Of a stretch of DNA of 64,000 bases, positions 1-8,120 are shown piece after piece (position 1 is the first letter of the stretch; every line of letters begins with the position of its first letter). Source of the DNA: Bog-375 sp049698695 (GTDB taxonomy: Bacteria > Acidobacteriota > Terriglobia > Bryobacterales > Bryobacteraceae); the NCBI GenBank assembly GCA_049698695.1, contig JBAVYH010000024.1:1-64000 (forward strand). Direction: 5' to 3'. The notes beneath the pieces were generated by a model, which saw nothing but the letters and a program-made list of their open reading frames with translations, did not search any database and had not been told where the DNA came from. A program made the position numbers and the translations under genes.

Positions 1-125
1 AAACGATCCGCGAATACATTCGCGACAGCAACAAGGCCCCCCAACCGTTCCAGTGGGTGGCGAGCGCCAACACGATCATCAGGAAGGTGCGGAAGTATAA
101 ACGAACTTTAGAGACAGGACACTAG
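1..125 (+). mobile_element. 3' end of an IS630-family transposase gene (partial)
   Basis: An open frame enters from the left edge at base 3 and stops at TAG 123-125, giving 40 residues. They contain the C-terminal pattern of IS630/Tc1-type transposases: 'YIRDSNKAPQPFQW' followed by 'ANTIIRKVRKY'. IS630 elements insert at TA, often inside CTAG, and the frame ends in CTAG (122-125), so the element probably ends there. The catalytic DDE region lies outside the window. Confidence 0.75.
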
Positions 126-1262
126 CAAGCGCGTCTTCGATTCAGTTGCCTTCACGCCCCCCTCACTGTCCACTTTGATCGGCGTCTTGCCGGTGCTTTC
201 CGCCCCTTGCAGGCTGGCCTGCGACCGGAATTTCAGCGTCTCCTGTGCGGGTCGTTCCTTAGCAACGGGGGCAGTAGGAGCAGCCGCCTGCAATCGGGCG
301 ATCTCCGCCGGCAGTTGGATTTCCCCGAAGTTGAACCGGAGTTGGCCGCTGCGGTGGAACAAGCGGGCTTTCTTCGCCACCACGACCCTGCCTTCCAGGC
401 GCGTCCCCTCCGGCAAAACCAATTTGTGATCGGCGGAGAAGACAGGTTCCGCCAGCACGGCTTCCACCGTCTGTCCCGGCTTGGACGAAAACGAATTCAA
501 CGGTGTGATCAGCCGTGCGTGTGCTACTCTGTCAGCCTTCGGTTGTGTGCCAACCAGCTCCAGCGATCCGCGGGGCATGTGTGCCGAGCCGAAGCTCAGT
601 GGGTCCAGCAGTTCCGCGTCAAAGCGTGTCCCGCTCCGCACGTACTGGGGGTGATATGGCAGCTTCGCCAGCAGGTAATCCTCGATCTTCTCCATCCTAT
701 TCGGCCCGCGTATCGTTTCCGAAATGTTCCTGGCCCGGTCAATCTGCCCTTGGATTGCGTCCCTCACCTGTTGTTTGCCGGCACCCACCACGCCAGTGTT
801 CTGCGGAGCGCTAGCGCTCTGTTTCTTCGGCGGTCGAGAGGACACGATGGAGTTTAGCCCCGGGCTTTCCGCGGTGTGCAATGGTCGCCTGCTTCCGTCC
901 GGCATCAGCAGGGTAGTAAACTCGATGGGCGCCTGGTGCAACGGTGTAAAATCTCCACCCAGGATGGCTCTGACCCGCTGCCATCGCGGAACAGGCTGCA
1001 GCGGGTCCACCTTTCCGAGCGCGACCGCTCCCGCCGGAATCACTTGGCGATCGAAGGCATACACAGGATCGAGAACTTTGGCCTCGACCACGGCACCCGC
1101 TCGTTTGGGTGCGCGCTTGGTCAGGTATAAGCGGACTGGCGCCCCGGTCGGAACAACCAAGGGAACCTCCTGCTGCTGGCTACCAGTTTCGGCCTGAGGC
1201 CACACCGAAATAACGAAGAGCGGAAAACAAAGGAAAACAAGGATCCCCACTCTGATGTGCAT
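108..1262 (-). CDS. Secreted protein of unknown function, C-terminus cut by the IS630 element
   Basis: 384 residues from ATG at 1262; a TTG 18 bases upstream also opens the frame but the ATG sits directly before the signal peptide. Residues 1-24 form a hydrophobic signal sequence ending near 'WPQAE'. Two similar segments follow ('PTGAPVRLYLTKRAPKRAGAVVE' region and 'LNSFSSKPGQTVEAVLAEPV' region), each with a short 'VIPAG'/'VLPEGTRLEG' stretch, suggesting duplicated beta-rich domains. The last codons and stop (108-125) lie antisense within the transposase gene, so the natural C-terminus is missing and the final residues 'LVSCL' come from the IS. I do not recognise the family; probably no longer fully functional. 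Confidence 0.6.
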   Translation of the reverse strand: MHIRVGILVFLCFPLFVISVWPQAETGSQQQEVPLVVPTGAPVRLYLTKRAPKRAGAVVEAKVLDPVYAFDRQVIPAGAVALGKVDPLQPVPRWQRVRAILGGDFTPLHQAPIEFTTLLMPDGSRRPLHTAESPGLNSIVSSRPPKKQSASAPQNTGVVGAGKQQVRDAIQGQIDRARNISETIRGPNRMEKIEDYLLAKLPYHPQYVRSGTRFDAELLDPLSFGSAHMPRGSLELVGTQPKADRVAHARLITPLNSFSSKPGQTVEAVLAEPVFSADHKLVLPEGTRLEGRVVVAKKARLFHRSGQLRFNFGEIQLPAEIARLQAAAPTAPVAKERPAQETLKFRSQASLQGAESTGKTPIKVDSEGGVKATESKTRLLVSCL

Positions 1263-1525
1263 GATAGAAACTCGATGCAATTGAACTGCCTGGCGGGCGC
1301 AGCCAGGTCCCTACGTGTTTTCAGTCTGTTTCGCACTGAGCGTTATGAGTAATGGCGACGATCCGGCCGGCCAGAGGTCCGCCTAACGGCGCTGCGATGC
1401 GTGACGTGGTTTCACACTGTTTCCAACTTCAATCGCTGCGTTCTGAACAGACAGAGTGTACAATCGAGAGCAGCCAAGAGGTCCAGATGGATGTTCTGGC
1501 GCAAAGCAAAGCAGAGAGGTGAAGG

Positions 1526-2428
1526 ATGCTTGGGAAGGTTTTCGGCGGTTGGCCTGGTCGGGTTCGACTACTGGTTGTGGCTTGTCTGCTCACGACCTCG
1601 GCTCCGTTCCTGGCGGCCCAGACGGCTGCCACGGGAACTTTGACGGGCAAGGTCCTCAATGCGTCGGGCGCGGCGGTAGCGAATGCCAAAGTCACGGCAG
1701 TGAATCGAGACACTGGCCTGACGCAAACGGCAACCACGGGAGCGGACGGTGTTTACCGGTTCGCGCTGCCGCCGGGCAACTACCGCGTGAAGTTTGAGAC
1801 CGCAGGCTTTGTGACAGCGGAAATTCCTTCCACGACAGTTTCGGTATCTGGGACGTCGGTTCTGGATGGGAAGCTGGAGGCAAGTGCCCAGAGTAACCAG
1901 CCACCGGCAGCGAAGCCGGCGGCGAAGCCGACAGAGCCCTCGCTGAACGACCTGGGATTCCCTGCGGACCAAACCGCGGCAAACGCCGCGGAACAGATGC
2001 GTCTGGACAAACGGTCGCACATGCTTAAGATCCATCAACGGCTCGGCTTGATCACTGCCGGTGCGCTGGTCGCCACGCTGGTTCTCTCCAACGGCGCGGC
2101 TGGCAGGAACAGCACGGCGTCCGGGCGGGAGTTACATGCCGCGGTGGGTGGGGCGACGGCGGGTCTGTATATCACGACCGCTTCCTTTGCCATCTTTGCG
2201 CCCAAGATCGCGGGAACCAAGACCCGCGGTCCCATCCGCGTGCACAAGGCTCTGGCCTTTATTCACGGGCCGGGGATGATCCTGACGCCCATCCTGGGGG
2301 CGCTGGCCTATGAGCAACGAAGCAGCGGGCAAAAGGTTCATGGCATCGCCAGTGCGCATGGGGCAGTGGGGACCGTGACGGCCATTGCGTATGGGGCCGC
2401 TATGCTGTCGGTAGTATTCAAATTCTAG
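1526..2428 (+). CDS. Carboxypeptidase-regulatory-like domain fused to a four-helix histidine-rich (cytochrome b561-like) membrane domain
   Basis: 300 residues, with a strong ribosome site (AGAGGTGAAGG) ending just before ATG 1526. A signal peptide covers about residues 1-32. Residues 35-110 form a carboxypeptidase-regulatory-like beta domain ('GTLTGKVLNASGAAV', 'GADGVYRFALPPGNYRV'). A Pro/Ala/Lys linker leads to four predicted membrane helices at about 165-300. Each carries one or two histidines near its start ('MLKIHQRLG', 'ELHAAVGG', 'RVHKALAFIHG', 'KVHGIASAHG'), the pattern of haem-b-binding b561-like proteins. It ends 10 bases before the YceI gene start and is probably co-transcribed. The domain call is pattern-based; haem binding is inferred. 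Confidence 0.7.
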   Translation: MLGKVFGGWPGRVRLLVVACLLTTSAPFLAAQTAATGTLTGKVLNASGAAVANAKVTAVNRDTGLTQTATTGADGVYRFALPPGNYRVKFETAGFVTAEIPSTTVSVSGTSVLDGKLEASAQSNQPPAAKPAAKPTEPSLNDLGFPADQTAANAAEQMRLDKRSHMLKIHQRLGLITAGALVATLVLSNGAAGRNSTASGRELHAAVGGATAGLYITTASFAIFAPKIAGTKTRGPIRVHKALAFIHGPGMILTPILGALAYEQRSSGQKVHGIASAHGAVGTVTAIAYGAAMLSVVFKF

Positions 2429-2438
2429 GGTGAATCTC

Positions 2439-2978
2439 ATGAATCAGCGAATTCTGGCGGCCTTTTGGCTGCTGGCGCCTTCCCTGCTTTTTGGGGCGGA
2501 CAGCCAATGGGTACTGGGCCAATCGACGCTTAGCTATCGTGTATCTCACCCTCTGCATGAGAGCGTGGGAGTCAGCCACCAGGCGCGCGGCAAGGGCGTT
2601 TGCCACGACGGGCAATGCAATTTTCTGATCGCCGCGCCGGTCAAGTCGTTCGACTCGGGCGACAGCAATCGCGATCTTCACATGTTGCAAGTGACTCGCG
2701 GCGCGCAGTTTCCCTTGGTCACGGTGCGCGTGGCCGTGTCCGAAACGGAACTCACCTCGGCGACGATCCATTGCGACTTGGAGGTTCAGTTCGCCGGCCA
2801 GACCGCACACTATAAGCAGGTTCCCTTCCAACGCGAAGTTCACGGCAACGAGGTTCGGATTACGGGAACGGTTCCGGCGACGCTATCCGATTTCAAAATC
2901 GATCCACCGTCGCTGCTGACGGTGCCGATCAAGAACGACATCCCGGTACGCGTGGATATGACCTGGCGTCCGCAGTAG
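2439..2978 (+). CDS. YceI-family secreted protein
   Basis: 179 residues from ATG 2439. The frame also opens at GTG 2430, but AGGGTG at 2427-2432 is well spaced for the ATG. A signal peptide (about 1-20, 'LLAPSLLFGA') precedes a YceI-type lipocalin-like barrel: 'LGQSTLSYRVSHPLHES' at the N-terminus, 'VKSFDSGDSNRDLHML' in the middle and 'TLSDFKIDPP' near the end. Family members bind polyisoprenoid or lipid ligands in the periplasm. Pairing of YceI with a b561-type protein is common in bacteria, and the upstream gene fits that pattern, which suggests shared redox or lipid-quinone work in the envelope. Confidence 0.8.
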   Translation: MNQRILAAFWLLAPSLLFGADSQWVLGQSTLSYRVSHPLHESVGVSHQARGKGVCHDGQCNFLIAAPVKSFDSGDSNRDLHMLQVTRGAQFPLVTVRVAVSETELTSATIHCDLEVQFAGQTAHYKQVPFQREVHGNEVRITGTVPATLSDFKIDPPSLLTVPIKNDIPVRVDMTWRPQ

Positions 2979-2986
2979 GTAGCGGG

Positions 2987-3014
2987 CGCCGCCTTTCTTG
3001 CGGCGTGTATTTTT
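2987..3014 (+). terminator. Rho-independent terminator-like hairpin after the YceI gene
   Basis: A perfect 6-bp stem CGCCGC/GCGGCG with a 7-base loop is followed by TGTATTTTT. It lies 9 bases after the YceI stop and before the next same-strand gene, so it probably ends the two-gene transcript. Confidence 0.55.
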
Positions 3015-3073
3015 CGTAACCGGCCTCGCGCGCGGCGCGTAGAGCATGGTAATTGCGCTCAAAAGGCAGAACG

Positions 3074-5557
3074 ATGCGTCTGCGGGGATTCGCGTTCGCA
3101 GCCCTGCTCTTAGCGCGGGTGGCTGCTGCGCCGCCAGCGGACTTGTCCCTGGAAGTGTCGGTGGTCGACACATCGAACCAGCCTGTTTCGGGTGTGCGAA
3201 TCGAACTGAAGAGCGGGCCGGCTACCGTCGCGTCTGGCGTGACCGACCGGAGCGGGCAAGCCAGATTCACCCAACTGAGGCCCGGCCGCTATGAAATCGC
3301 CGCCAGTAAGGATGGTTTCGAGACGGTCCAAAAGAGCGAGGTGGAACTGTCACAGCCGGTTCCCACGTCGATTGAGTTGACACTGACGCCGTTGGTGGCT
3401 CGGCACGACAGCGTGGATGTCAAGGACACTGCCACGCCAGTGGATCAAGGTGGTTCGGCGCCGAGCGACCTGCACGTGCACACCGTCACGGAACTTCCTG
3501 GCCGGCCGGCTACCGCCGCGGACGCCTTGCCGATGTTGCCGGGAATAGTCCGCGATCCGGGCGGCGGCCTGATCCTGTCGGCGGCCGGCGAGCACCGCAG
3601 CGCGCTGATCGTGAACTCAGCCGATGTGACCGATCCCGCCACGGGGCAGTTCGGGCTGACGGTCCCGATCGATAGTGTCGAAACGCTCAACTACTATCAG
3701 ACACCCTTCCTGGCGGAGTACGGGCGATTCGGCGCGGGCCTGGTTTCGGTAGAGACTCGCCGCGGCGGCGACAAGTGGAAATGGGAATTGAACGATCCGT
3801 TTCCGGACTTTCGCATTCGCAGCTACCATATGCAAGGAGTGAAAGACGCAACGCCGCGCGTGAACGTCGAAGGTCCCTTGATCGCGAACAAGCTGTACTT
3901 CTCCGAAGGACTGGAATTCGAGATGCGCAAGACGGAGGTCTTCGAGCAGCCGTTCCCCTATAACCAGAAAAAGACCGAGGGGTTCAATTCGTTCGCCCAA
4001 TTCGACTGGATCGCATCAACCAGACAACTGGTGACCGCGACGGTTCACGTCGCTCCGCAGCGGCTGGACTTCGTGAACATGAACGCTTTCAATCCGGAGC
4101 CGGTTACGCCCGATGCCAGCACCCATAACTACACCGCCACCCTGGCGGACCGGCTGACCATCGGCTCGGGTCTCCTCGAAAACACCTTTTCCGCGACTCG
4201 CTTCGACGCCCGGGTGTGGGGCCAGGGGCCGCAGGACCTGATCATGACGCCCGCGGGCAACAGCGGAAATTACTACGCACAACAGAACCGCGCCGCCTCG
4301 CGCCTTGGCTGGACGCCGGTTTTCACGTTCGGCGCCTTTCACTGGCTTGGCACGCATAACTTCAAAGTTGGTTCCTACATAGCCGAGAGCACCGAAAATG
4401 GCCAGGTTACCGAACATCCGATCGATATTCTGAATTCCGCGAACCAGTTGATCGAGAGCGTTGCCTTTACCGGTGGACAACCGTTCGGCCGCTCGGACAC
4501 TGAGTTTGCCTTCTTCGGACAGGATCACTGGCTTGTGACGCCACATCTGGCTATCGATGTGGGCGTCCGCACGGAGTCCCAGGAGGTGTCGGAGAGTTTT
4601 CGCGTGGCGCCGCGGCTGGGAGTTGCCTGGAACATTTTCCGCGGCGTCGGCACGATGGTTCGCGCTGGATTCGGATTGTTCTACGACCGGGTTCCCTTGA
4701 ACGTCTATGCGTTCGCCCAATACCCGAATCGGGTGATTACCTTGTTCGATGCCAACGGCCAAATCTCGGCCGGTCCGCTCCTCTATCAAAACGGTCTGGG
4801 AATAGTGGGCACGAACTACCCGTTCGTTTTCCAGGAACCGGTTGCCGGCAACTTTTCGCCGCGCAGCGCCAGCGGAAGCCTGCAAATCGAGCAACCGCTG
4901 ACTCAGTACCTGAAGCTCCGCATCGGCTTTATGCAGAGCGCATCGTCGGGGCTCGTGATCATGAACACCGCAGCGCCCGATCCGGCGACCAATACCGGCG
5001 CCTACCTGCTTTCAGGCACCGGACAATCCCGTTACCACCAGTTCGAAGTCACCACGCGCGTGCGGCTGAGCGACCGGCGCGAGCTGTTCTTCTCGTACGT
5101 CCGTAGTGGGGCGCGCGGCGACCTAAATGATTTCGCCAGCTATTTGGGTAGCTTTCCCGTTCCCATCGTCCGCAGCAATCAATTCGGCAACCTGCCCACG
5201 GACTTGCCGAATCGCTTCCTGGCTTGGGGACTGATCCAGCTTCCGCTGGGTTTCCGGATCGCCCCGGTGTTCGAGTATCGCAGCGGCTTCCCGTACGCCG
5301 TGACCGACGCATATCAGAACTACGTCGGCTTGCCGTACGCCAACCGGTTTCCCAATTTCGTTTCGCTGGATTCGCGGTTTTCCAAGGACATCAAACTGAG
5401 TCCAAAATACACAATCCGTCCGTCAATCACCGTCTTCAATATGACCAATCACTTCAATCCGGAGGCTTTCCACGGGAACATCGCCGACCCGGCGTTCGGG
5501 CTATTCTTCGGGCAACGCGGCCGGCGGTTCACCGCCGATCTGGATGTTGTCTTCTGA
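3074..5557 (+). CDS. TonB-dependent-receptor-like outer-membrane barrel with N-terminal carboxypeptidase-regulatory domain
   Basis: 827 residues from ATG 3074, which has AAAAGGCAG about 8 bases upstream; a TTG at 3053 opens the same frame but is less likely. A short signal peptide precedes a carboxypeptidase-regulatory-like domain at about 20-105 ('QPVSGVRIELKSG', 'RPGRYEIAASKDGFE'). A plug-like region follows ('RPATAADALPMLPGIVRDPGG'), then a long barrel ending in a terminal phenylalanine ('FTADLDVVF'), the usual outer-membrane signature. This is the Oar/SusC-like layout abundant in acidobacteria, though shorter than the usual 1000+ residues. The substrate cannot be read from sequence, and no TonB box or partner lipoprotein was identified nearby. 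Confidence 0.8.
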   Translation: MRLRGFAFAALLLARVAAAPPADLSLEVSVVDTSNQPVSGVRIELKSGPATVASGVTDRSGQARFTQLRPGRYEIAASKDGFETVQKSEVELSQPVPTSIELTLTPLVARHDSVDVKDTATPVDQGGSAPSDLHVHTVTELPGRPATAADALPMLPGIVRDPGGGLILSAAGEHRSALIVNSADVTDPATGQFGLTVPIDSVETLNYYQTPFLAEYGRFGAGLVSVETRRGGDKWKWELNDPFPDFRIRSYHMQGVKDATPRVNVEGPLIANKLYFSEGLEFEMRKTEVFEQPFPYNQKKTEGFNSFAQFDWIASTRQLVTATVHVAPQRLDFVNMNAFNPEPVTPDASTHNYTATLADRLTIGSGLLENTFSATRFDARVWGQGPQDLIMTPAGNSGNYYAQQNRAASRLGWTPVFTFGAFHWLGTHNFKVGSYIAESTENGQVTEHPIDILNSANQLIESVAFTGGQPFGRSDTEFAFFGQDHWLVTPHLAIDVGVRTESQEVSESFRVAPRLGVAWNIFRGVGTMVRAGFGLFYDRVPLNVYAFAQYPNRVITLFDANGQISAGPLLYQNGLGIVGTNYPFVFQEPVAGNFSPRSASGSLQIEQPLTQYLKLRIGFMQSASSGLVIMNTAAPDPATNTGAYLLSGTGQSRYHQFEVTTRVRLSDRRELFFSYVRSGARGDLNDFASYLGSFPVPIVRSNQFGNLPTDLPNRFLAWGLIQLPLGFRIAPVFEYRSGFPYAVTDAYQNYVGLPYANRFPNFVSLDSRFSKDIKLSPKYTIRPSITVFNMTNHFNPEAFHGNIADPAFGLFFGQRGRRFTADLDVVF

Positions 5558-6139
5558 CCGGCAGCAGGTGCCGGGCATCGCTCTCGCTCGGTCTGCGGAG
5601 GCTTGGCCCGTGGCGGTCGCGGTCCCGCTTACCGTGGTATGCGTCATGCCGGGCTAACCCAGGGTACTGAAGCGAACGTCGACCGTGGCGGTTTTCGCTG
5701 AATCGCAATCCCGGCACCGCGTGCGATCTGCGTCGGGATGAACACCACAACTGGTACTTCGGATCGCTCAACACGATTGCGACCCAGCCCGTCGCGACAA
5801 TCCGCTATCGCAATTCCAACGAATTGAGGGCCGGGAAGCATCCTCCTGCGTCAGCAGTCGTGACAGAGCTTGCATACAACAAACGACTCTTGGCAGGTGT
5901 TACGGGCGACCAGGTTCGCGGGCATCGCTTGCATCGCCCGCCCGACTTCATACGCGTCATGGGCCAAAGTTCATCTTCTATTCGCCCGTCCGCGTGGATC
6001 GGTCAAACTCGATGGTGGGTTCCGTGCTTAGGATGTTCTGCCATCGCTGCGTTTCCGTGTGGCTTACAATCGGTTCATCCAACGCGCAAACACGATCGCA
6101 CACCGTTCGGTAACGACCCGCCCTGGGATTGCAACCGTG
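5558..6139. other. Gene-poor gap with a hairpin after the barrel gene
   Basis: Immediately after the stop of the barrel gene a perfect hairpin CCGGCA-gcagg-TGCCGG (5558-5574) could act in termination, though no T-run follows. Between 5720 and 5870 an open plus-strand stretch ('HHNWYFGSLNTIATQPVATIRYRN') looks more protein-like than chance but has no good start; it may be a gene relic. I see nothing else supportable. Confidence 0.4.
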
Positions 6140-7417
6140 TCATTCGGGCGATGCGCCGCGGGCCTCCGCGGATTGAAGGTCGACACCTGCGCGCTCGCCG
6201 TTGATCAGCACGATGCTCGCGTCGAGCAGTTGTTGGCCAGTGAGGTCGTATTGCTCATAGCTGCGCAGAGCGCTCAGCGGAAATATGAATTCCACTGCCA
6301 CTCCGCCTTCGCGCACGGCGCCGGCGAGGCGAACGGTTGTGCTGAAATCAATACCTGTGAAGTCGGCGCTGTCCTTGAAGTAGGCGAGAACGGGGCGGAT
6401 CAGATGCGCGATGTGACGATCGAAGGCTAGTGCCGCCAGTCTATATTGCGAGCCGGAATCGGACGGCGCGAGAGTCGTCGTGACCGGGATCTGTAGAAAT
6501 TGGCCACCACGAAATGCAATGAAAGATGGGGGAGCATAGGGCACGAAGTGTGCCTGCGAATCGAGCTCCTTCAGCATCCTGGCCAGCGTGTCGCGATACT
6601 CCGCTTCCAGCTTCGTGGGCGCATTGGCGGAGCCTGGCAGGGCGGCGGATGCCCGGATCGCGGCGCTCTCCTTTTCCGGCTTCGCGGGCGTGCCGGAGAA
6701 ACTCGATGTTGCGGCAGACGCGGCGGCACCAGCGGGAACGGCGCGAGCGGCGGACGCCTGGATCGCGGGACGTTCCTTCCCCTCGAGGGGCCAGAACGAT
6801 ATCGGAACGCCATTGAGGTACGCGGCTCCCTGCAGGACCGCGGCGACGCGCCCGGCTTCGTCACGAGCTTCCACCAAGCGCTGTGCCGCCGCCTTCGGCA
6901 AAATCAGGACGACATTTTCCGGCGTTTCCGTCTCGACGCCCAACACTTTTCGAATGACATGGTGGGAAATCTCCAGCGCGAAAGCGTCTGGAACGTCGGC
7001 CCTCGCGAGCGCGGGCGCGGCCGCCTGCAAAATCGGCAGCATGACGTCGCGATAGGTCTGGCGGGCACGCTCCTGGTTGGTCATCCGCTCGGCGGAATAT
7101 GCCGCGAAGTAGTTCCCCGTGATCTTGAGAACAAGCTGACCTTGAAACCTGTCGAATTGAATCGAGCGCTGATCGCTGCGCTGCTGCTCGCGTTGGCTGA
7201 GGTCCAGTCTGCGGCTGAAGTAGAAACGATACGGAAAATGGTGACCGACGAGGGCGGCGGTGATTGCATGCAACTCCTCAAGATGGCTCTGCTGAAGACC
7301 GCGGATAGCCGGGTCCACGATCTCGGCCGGCGATAAAACCTGCGCCGCCGCATGCCACGCGAAGACGGTCAAGCCGGTCGACACGACCGCCAGAAGACTC
7401 GAACTATGGATTCGCAT
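6140..7417 (-). CDS. Secreted protein of unknown function, last gene of the electron-transfer operon
   Basis: 425 residues from ATG 7417, which is preceded by AGGGAG and overlaps the upstream cytochrome gene by 14 bases, so translation is probably coupled. A signal peptide ('SLLAVVSTGLTVFAWHAAAQ') covers about residues 1-25. The middle is rich in Ala/Pro/Ser (about 225-290) and probably a linker between two folded halves. The C-terminal half contains 'PVTTTLAPSDSGSQYRLAALAF' region and 'VRLAGAVREGGVAVEFIFPL'. No CxxCH or metal motif is visible. I do not recognise the family; its place at the end of the operon suggests an envelope role linked to the cytochromes. Confidence 0.65.
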   Translation of the reverse strand: MRIHSSSLLAVVSTGLTVFAWHAAAQVLSPAEIVDPAIRGLQQSHLEELHAITAALVGHHFPYRFYFSRRLDLSQREQQRSDQRSIQFDRFQGQLVLKITGNYFAAYSAERMTNQERARQTYRDVMLPILQAAAPALARADVPDAFALEISHHVIRKVLGVETETPENVVLILPKAAAQRLVEARDEAGRVAAVLQGAAYLNGVPISFWPLEGKERPAIQASAARAVPAGAAASAATSSFSGTPAKPEKESAAIRASAALPGSANAPTKLEAEYRDTLARMLKELDSQAHFVPYAPPSFIAFRGGQFLQIPVTTTLAPSDSGSQYRLAALAFDRHIAHLIRPVLAYFKDSADFTGIDFSTTVRLAGAVREGGVAVEFIFPLSALRSYEQYDLTGQQLLDASIVLINGERAGVDLQSAEARGASPE

Positions 7418-8120
7418 AGAACACTCCCTGGGGACGATAAGGCGGATCGGCGACCGCGCGGATATAGGCCGCCAGGGCGTCGATATCGCTCGCGGAAAGC
7501 GTGGGGCTGTATGGCGGCATCTCCGGAGATTTGCCCAGGGCCGCGCCGCCGTGACCAATGATCGCGACGAGGTTCGAGCGACTGATCTGGTTCAGCGTCG
7601 CGCCATCGGAGAAAGCGTGCGGCGGCACGCTCAAATTATCGTGGTTCGATACCCTCTCGGCGGTGGATTCGGGGTTGTGGCATCGCGAGCAATATTTCTC
7701 GTTCAATTCCCGCCCGAGAGTCTGCTGGTAACCGAGGGCAATCTCGGGGAACGCCACTTGAAGCGATTTTCCGGCCTTGTCGCGGGTGGTTGCAATCAGC
7801 GAGTATCTTCCGGACATGCTGCCAAGCCGGACCGTTGTGCTGAACTGGCCGTCGCTTCCGGTGAGTCCCGAAGGAGGATCGAACCGGACGCCGCCCGCCG
7901 CGCGCATTTCCACCAGCGCGCCGGCGACTCCGTTGCCCTGCGCATCGTTGACCTCAGCCACCACCGGTTGATCGAGCGTCGCACCCACGCCGGCAACCTG
8001 CTGTTCGCCGCCGATGTCGACGATGGCAGCGCCGAAAGCCGATGCCGCCGGCACGGATGAGGGAACCCGGCGGCATCCCGCTGCCGCGAGCAACGCGAGG
8101 GCAACCAACGCCCGCTTCAT
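7404..8120 (-). CDS. Monoheme cytochrome c lipoprotein with Ig-like domain
   Basis: 238 residues; ATG 8120 follows AAGGAG and overlaps the stop of the octaheme gene (ATGA). The N-terminus has a short hydrophobic stretch ending in 'LAAAGCRR', a lipobox-like signal, so the protein is probably membrane-anchored. Residues about 35-135 resemble a bacterial Ig-like domain ('LDQPVVAEVNDAQGNGVAGALVE', 'GSDGQFSTTVRLG'). A cytochrome c domain follows with the haem site 'CSRCH' and a distal 'PEMPPYSPTLSASDIDALAAYI' segment that supplies the likely axial Met. It could accept electrons from the octaheme cytochrome and pass them to a terminal acceptor. The fusion is unusual for a soluble electron carrier. 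Confidence 0.85.
   Translation of the reverse strand: MKRALVALALLAAAGCRRVPSSVPAASAFGAAIVDIGGEQQVAGVGATLDQPVVAEVNDAQGNGVAGALVEMRAAGGVRFDPPSGLTGSDGQFSTTVRLGSMSGRYSLIATTRDKAGKSLQVAFPEIALGYQQTLGRELNEKYCSRCHNPESTAERVSNHDNLSVPPHAFSDGATLNQISRSNLVAIIGHGGAALGKSPEMPPYSPTLSASDIDALAAYIRAVADPPYRPQGVFYANP

Noticed and set aside
1401..1525. TACAAT box near 1460 as a sigma-70 -10 element for the b561-like gene
   Set aside because: No matching -35 element at 16-18 bases; not strong enough to list.
6500..7336. 278-codon plus-strand frame opposite the last operon gene
   Set aside because: Arg/Gly-rich shadow of a minus-strand gene that has a signal peptide, ribosome site and coupled start.
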